From Gemmatimonadota bacterium (GTDB taxonomy: Bacteria; Gemmatimonadota; Gemmatimonadetes; Gemmatimonadales; Gemmatimonadaceae): a stretch of DNA of 64,000 bases. The DNA lies in the NCBI GenBank assembly GCA_016871915.1, contig VHBP01000001.1, forward strand, positions 1-64,000, read 5' to 3'. Numbering within the stretch: the first letter of the stretch is position 1; every line of letters begins with the position of its first letter. A model generated the notes under the pieces. The model saw nothing but the letters and a program-made list of their open reading frames with translations. It was not told where the DNA came from and did no database searches. The position numbers were made by a program, and so were the translations under genes. Of the stretch, positions 61,876-64,000 are shown in pieces.

Positions 61876-64000
61876 ATGTCGGGTTCCCCCTCCGCCGCGC
61901 CGCGCTTCCGTCTCCTCCCTGGGGACCGTCCCGCCGATGACCTCGAGCAGGAGGTCCTTGGCCGCTGGACCGCCGATGGGGTCTTCGAGGCCTCGCAGGC
62001 CGCGCGCGCCGATGCGCCCGCCTGGGTCTTCTATGAGGGCCCGCCGACCGCGAACGGACGCCCGGGGATCCACCATGTCTTCGCGCGCACCATCAAGGAC
62101 CTCTTCTGCCGCCATCGCGCGATGCAGGGGTTCCATGTCCCGCGCAAAGCGGGATGGGACACGCATGGGCTCCCGGTGGAGATCGAGGTCGAGAAGTCGC
62201 TCGGGATCTCGGGGAAGGCCGACATCGAGAAGGTCGGCGTCGACGAATTCAATCGGCGCTGCCGCGAATCGGTCTGGACGTACAAGGGGGAGTGGGAGCA
62301 GCTGAGCGCGCGCATGGGATATTGGCTCGACTACGCCGATCCCTACGTCACCTACGAGACGCCGTATGTGGAGAGCGTCTGGTGGGCGCTCAAGACGCTG
62401 CATGAGAAGGGGCTCCTCTATCAGGGGCACAAGGTCCTCCCGTACTGCGCGCGCTGCGGCACCGCACTGAGTTCGCACGAGGTCGCGCAGGGGTACGAGG
62501 ACGTCGAGGATCCCTCGCTCTACATCGGGCTCGATCTCGTCGATGACGCCGCACCGGCCGTGCGTCGCCGCATCATCGTCTGGACCACGACGCCGTGGAC
62601 CCTCGTCTCGAACGTCGCGCTCGCGGTGCACCCCGATCTCACCTACGTGGAGCTCCGCAAGAAGTCGGTCACCGATTGGACGATCCTGCTGGCTGAGGCG
62701 CGCGCCGGTGCGGTGCTTGGCGCCGACTACACCGAGCGGTGGGAACCGGTCGCGACCTTCACGGGGCGCGATCTCATCGGCATGCGGTATCGTCGTCCGC
62801 TCGACTGGGTGCCGTATCCCGCGGAGGGGGCGCATGAGGTGATCGTCGGCGAGACCTTCGTCTCCGCCGAGGATGGCTCCGGCGTGGTGCACATGGCGCC
62901 GGCCTTTGGCGCCGACGACTATGCGGCGGGTCAGCGTCATGGGCTCGCCTTCCTGAATCCGGTGAATGCGCGGGGCGAGTTCCCCGCGGAGCTTCCGATC
63001 GTCGGTGGGCAGTTCGTGAAGGAGGCCGACGCGGCGATCATCGCCGAGTTGGAGCGGCGTGATCAGGTCTGGAAGTCGCAGCGCTTCACGCACAGCTATC
63101 CCCACTGCTGGCGGTGTCGGACGCCGTTGCTCTACTACGCCCGTGCGAGTTGGTTCGTGCGCACCACGGCGTATCGCGACGCGATGCTTGCGCGGAACGG
63201 CGACGTCCACTGGAATCCCCCCGAGGTCGGGGCGGGGCGGTTCGGGAGCTGGCTCGAGAACAACATCGATTGGGCGATCTCGCGCGATCGCTACTGGGGC
63301 ACCCCGCTCCCCGTCTGGGTGAACGACGCCGATCCGACGGAGATCGAGGTGATCGGCTCGTCGGCGGAGCTCGCGGCGCGCATCGGCACGCCGCTCCCAG
63401 CGGACTTCGATCCGCACAAGCCACACATCGATCGCTACACCTGGCCGGCGAAGAGTGGGACGGGGACGATGCGGCGCGTACCTGAGGTGATCGACACCTG
63501 GTTCGACTCGGGGTCGATGCCCTTCGCGCAGTGGGGCTTCCCGCATCAGCCGGGGAGTCGCGAGCAGGTCGCGCGCTACTTCCCAGCCGATTTCATCGCC
63601 GAAGGGGTCGATCAGACGCGCGGGTGGTTTTACTCGCTGCTCGCGATCGCGACGGGGTTGGGGGACGCGCTCCCGAACAATGGGCCTGGCGTCGCCTCGC
63701 GCGGCGTGGCCGATGTACCAGGGGCGGCGACGCAGGCGGCGCCGTATCGCGCGGTGGTGGTGAACGATCTCGTGCTCGACGCGAACGGACAGAAGATGTC
63801 CAAGTCGCGCGGGAACACGGTGGAGCCGCGCGCGGTGATGGCGCGTCATGGCGCCGATGCGGTGCGCCTCTTCCTTGCGGCGAGCTCGCAAGTCTGGGTC
63901 CCGCGGCGCTTCGACGAGTCGGTGATTCGTGAGACCGCGGGGCGCTTCCTCGTCACACTCCGCAACGTCTACAGCGGGATCTTCGCGCAGTACGCCAACT
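61876..64000 (+). CDS. ileS: isoleucyl-tRNA synthetase, GIHH variant (3' truncated by window)
   Basis: Charges tRNA-Ile. 708 codons are visible from ATG 61876, and the gene runs off the window. The class I signature HxGH is replaced by GIHH (residues 64-67, bases 62065-62076, context TANGRPGIHHVFART). Other IleRS landmarks are intact: AGWDTHGLPVEIEVEK, the CP1 editing domain with WTTTPWTLVSN, HCWRCRTPLLYYARASWF, DTWFDSGSMPFAQW, QTRGWFYSLL and KMSKS (63793-63807). The context and EGPPTANG start point to the type 2 IleRS clade, where such GXHH variants are known. A weak AGAGG is close before the ATG. Confidence 0.96.
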   Translation, partial: MSGSPSAAPRFRLLPGDRPADDLEQEVLGRWTADGVFEASQAARADAPAWVFYEGPPTANGRPGIHHVFARTIKDLFCRHRAMQGFHVPRKAGWDTHGLPVEIEVEKSLGISGKADIEKVGVDEFNRRCRESVWTYKGEWEQLSARMGYWLDYADPYVTYETPYVESVWWALKTLHEKGLLYQGHKVLPYCARCGTALSSHEVAQGYEDVEDPSLYIGLDLVDDAAPAVRRRIIVWTTTPWTLVSNVALAVHPDLTYVELRKKSVTDWTILLAEARAGAVLGADYTERWEPVATFTGRDLIGMRYRRPLDWVPYPAEGAHEVIVGETFVSAEDGSGVVHMAPAFGADDYAAGQRHGLAFLNPVNARGEFPAELPIVGGQFVKEADAAIIAELERRDQVWKSQRFTHSYPHCWRCRTPLLYYARASWFVRTTAYRDAMLARNGDVHWNPPEVGAGRFGSWLENNIDWAISRDRYWGTPLPVWVNDADPTEIEVIGSSAELAARIGTPLPADFDPHKPHIDRYTWPAKSGTGTMRRVPEVIDTWFDSGSMPFAQWGFPHQPGSREQVARYFPADFIAEGVDQTRGWFYSLLAIATGLGDALPNNGPGVASRGVADVPGAATQAAPYRAVVVNDLVLDANGQKMSKSRGNTVEPRAVMARHGADAVRLFLAASSQVWVPRRFDESVIRETAGRFLVTLRNVYSGIFAQYAN

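Noticed and set aside
61867-63891. Minus-strand frame of 674 codons opposite ileS
   Set aside because: ileS is certain on the plus strand with KMSKS and editing motifs.

Overview
The window is GC-rich DNA from a free-living, diderm, aerobic heterotroph. Gene content fits Gemmatimonadota best: many secreted or lipid-anchored beta-propeller proteins, two TonB-dependent receptors, twin-arginine periplasmic oxidoreductases, a penicillin-acylase-type hydrolase, three-subunit transhydrogenase genes and a tilS-hpt-ftsH block. The phylum is an inference from gene content; no rRNA is present to settle it. There is no phage, insertion sequence, CRISPR array or toxin-antitoxin pair.

Layout. 1-2.5 kb: core genes (plsC fragment, eno, ftsB/divIC-like) and two methionine tRNAs, initiator and elongator, closed by a strong terminator. 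2.6-7.3 kb: a TonB-dependent receptor with a TPR partner, a secreted CX4R phosphatase, a lipoprotein and two overlapping tiny membrane proteins. 7.8-19.2 kb: an accessory stretch with a G8/CEMIP-like lipoprotein, alkane hydroxylase AlkB, a sortilin-like propeller protein, a creatininase-family amidohydrolase and an unusual UshA-like domain joined to an outer-membrane barrel. Two gene wrecks also lie here: a creatininase fragment and a response regulator that has lost most of its receiver domain. 19.3-22.5 kb: a twin-arginine operon (gluconate dehydrogenase subunit 3, GMC flavoprotein, hydroxypyruvate-isomerase-like) for periplasmic sugar oxidation. 22.6-24.8 kb: a TPP riboswitch ahead of a TonB-dependent receptor, so a predicted thiamine importer.

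24.8-43.7 kb: secreted proteins (HEAT-cyclophilin, YVTN and LVIVD propellers, DUF305), a fatty acid hydroxylase, an iron operon (membrane-anchored DtxR-FeoA regulator, FeoB, then a gamma-glutamyltranspeptidase lipoprotein), an APC permease followed by an aldo-keto reductase-RidA fusion, and a sialidase-like/serine beta-lactamase fusion. 43.8-50.3 kb: a long minus-strand run (thioesterase-like, nitronate monooxygenase, AIM24, penicillin acylase, small membrane protein, argG). 50.4-56.5 kb: prolyl oligopeptidase, glycosyltransferase and pntA1-pntA2-pntB. 56.6-57.3 kb: a gene-free region with an AT-rich patch and a perfect 13-bp inverted repeat. 57.3-64 kb: a 57-residue membrane protein, tilS-hpt-ftsH, yggS and the start of ileS, whose signature motif is GIHH instead of HIGH.

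Most promising observations: the altered IleRS motif, the riboswitch-linked receptor, the bacterial CEMIP-like protein, the catalytically degenerate UshA-barrel chimera, the two multidomain fusions, and two pseudogenes that have no intact reading frame.
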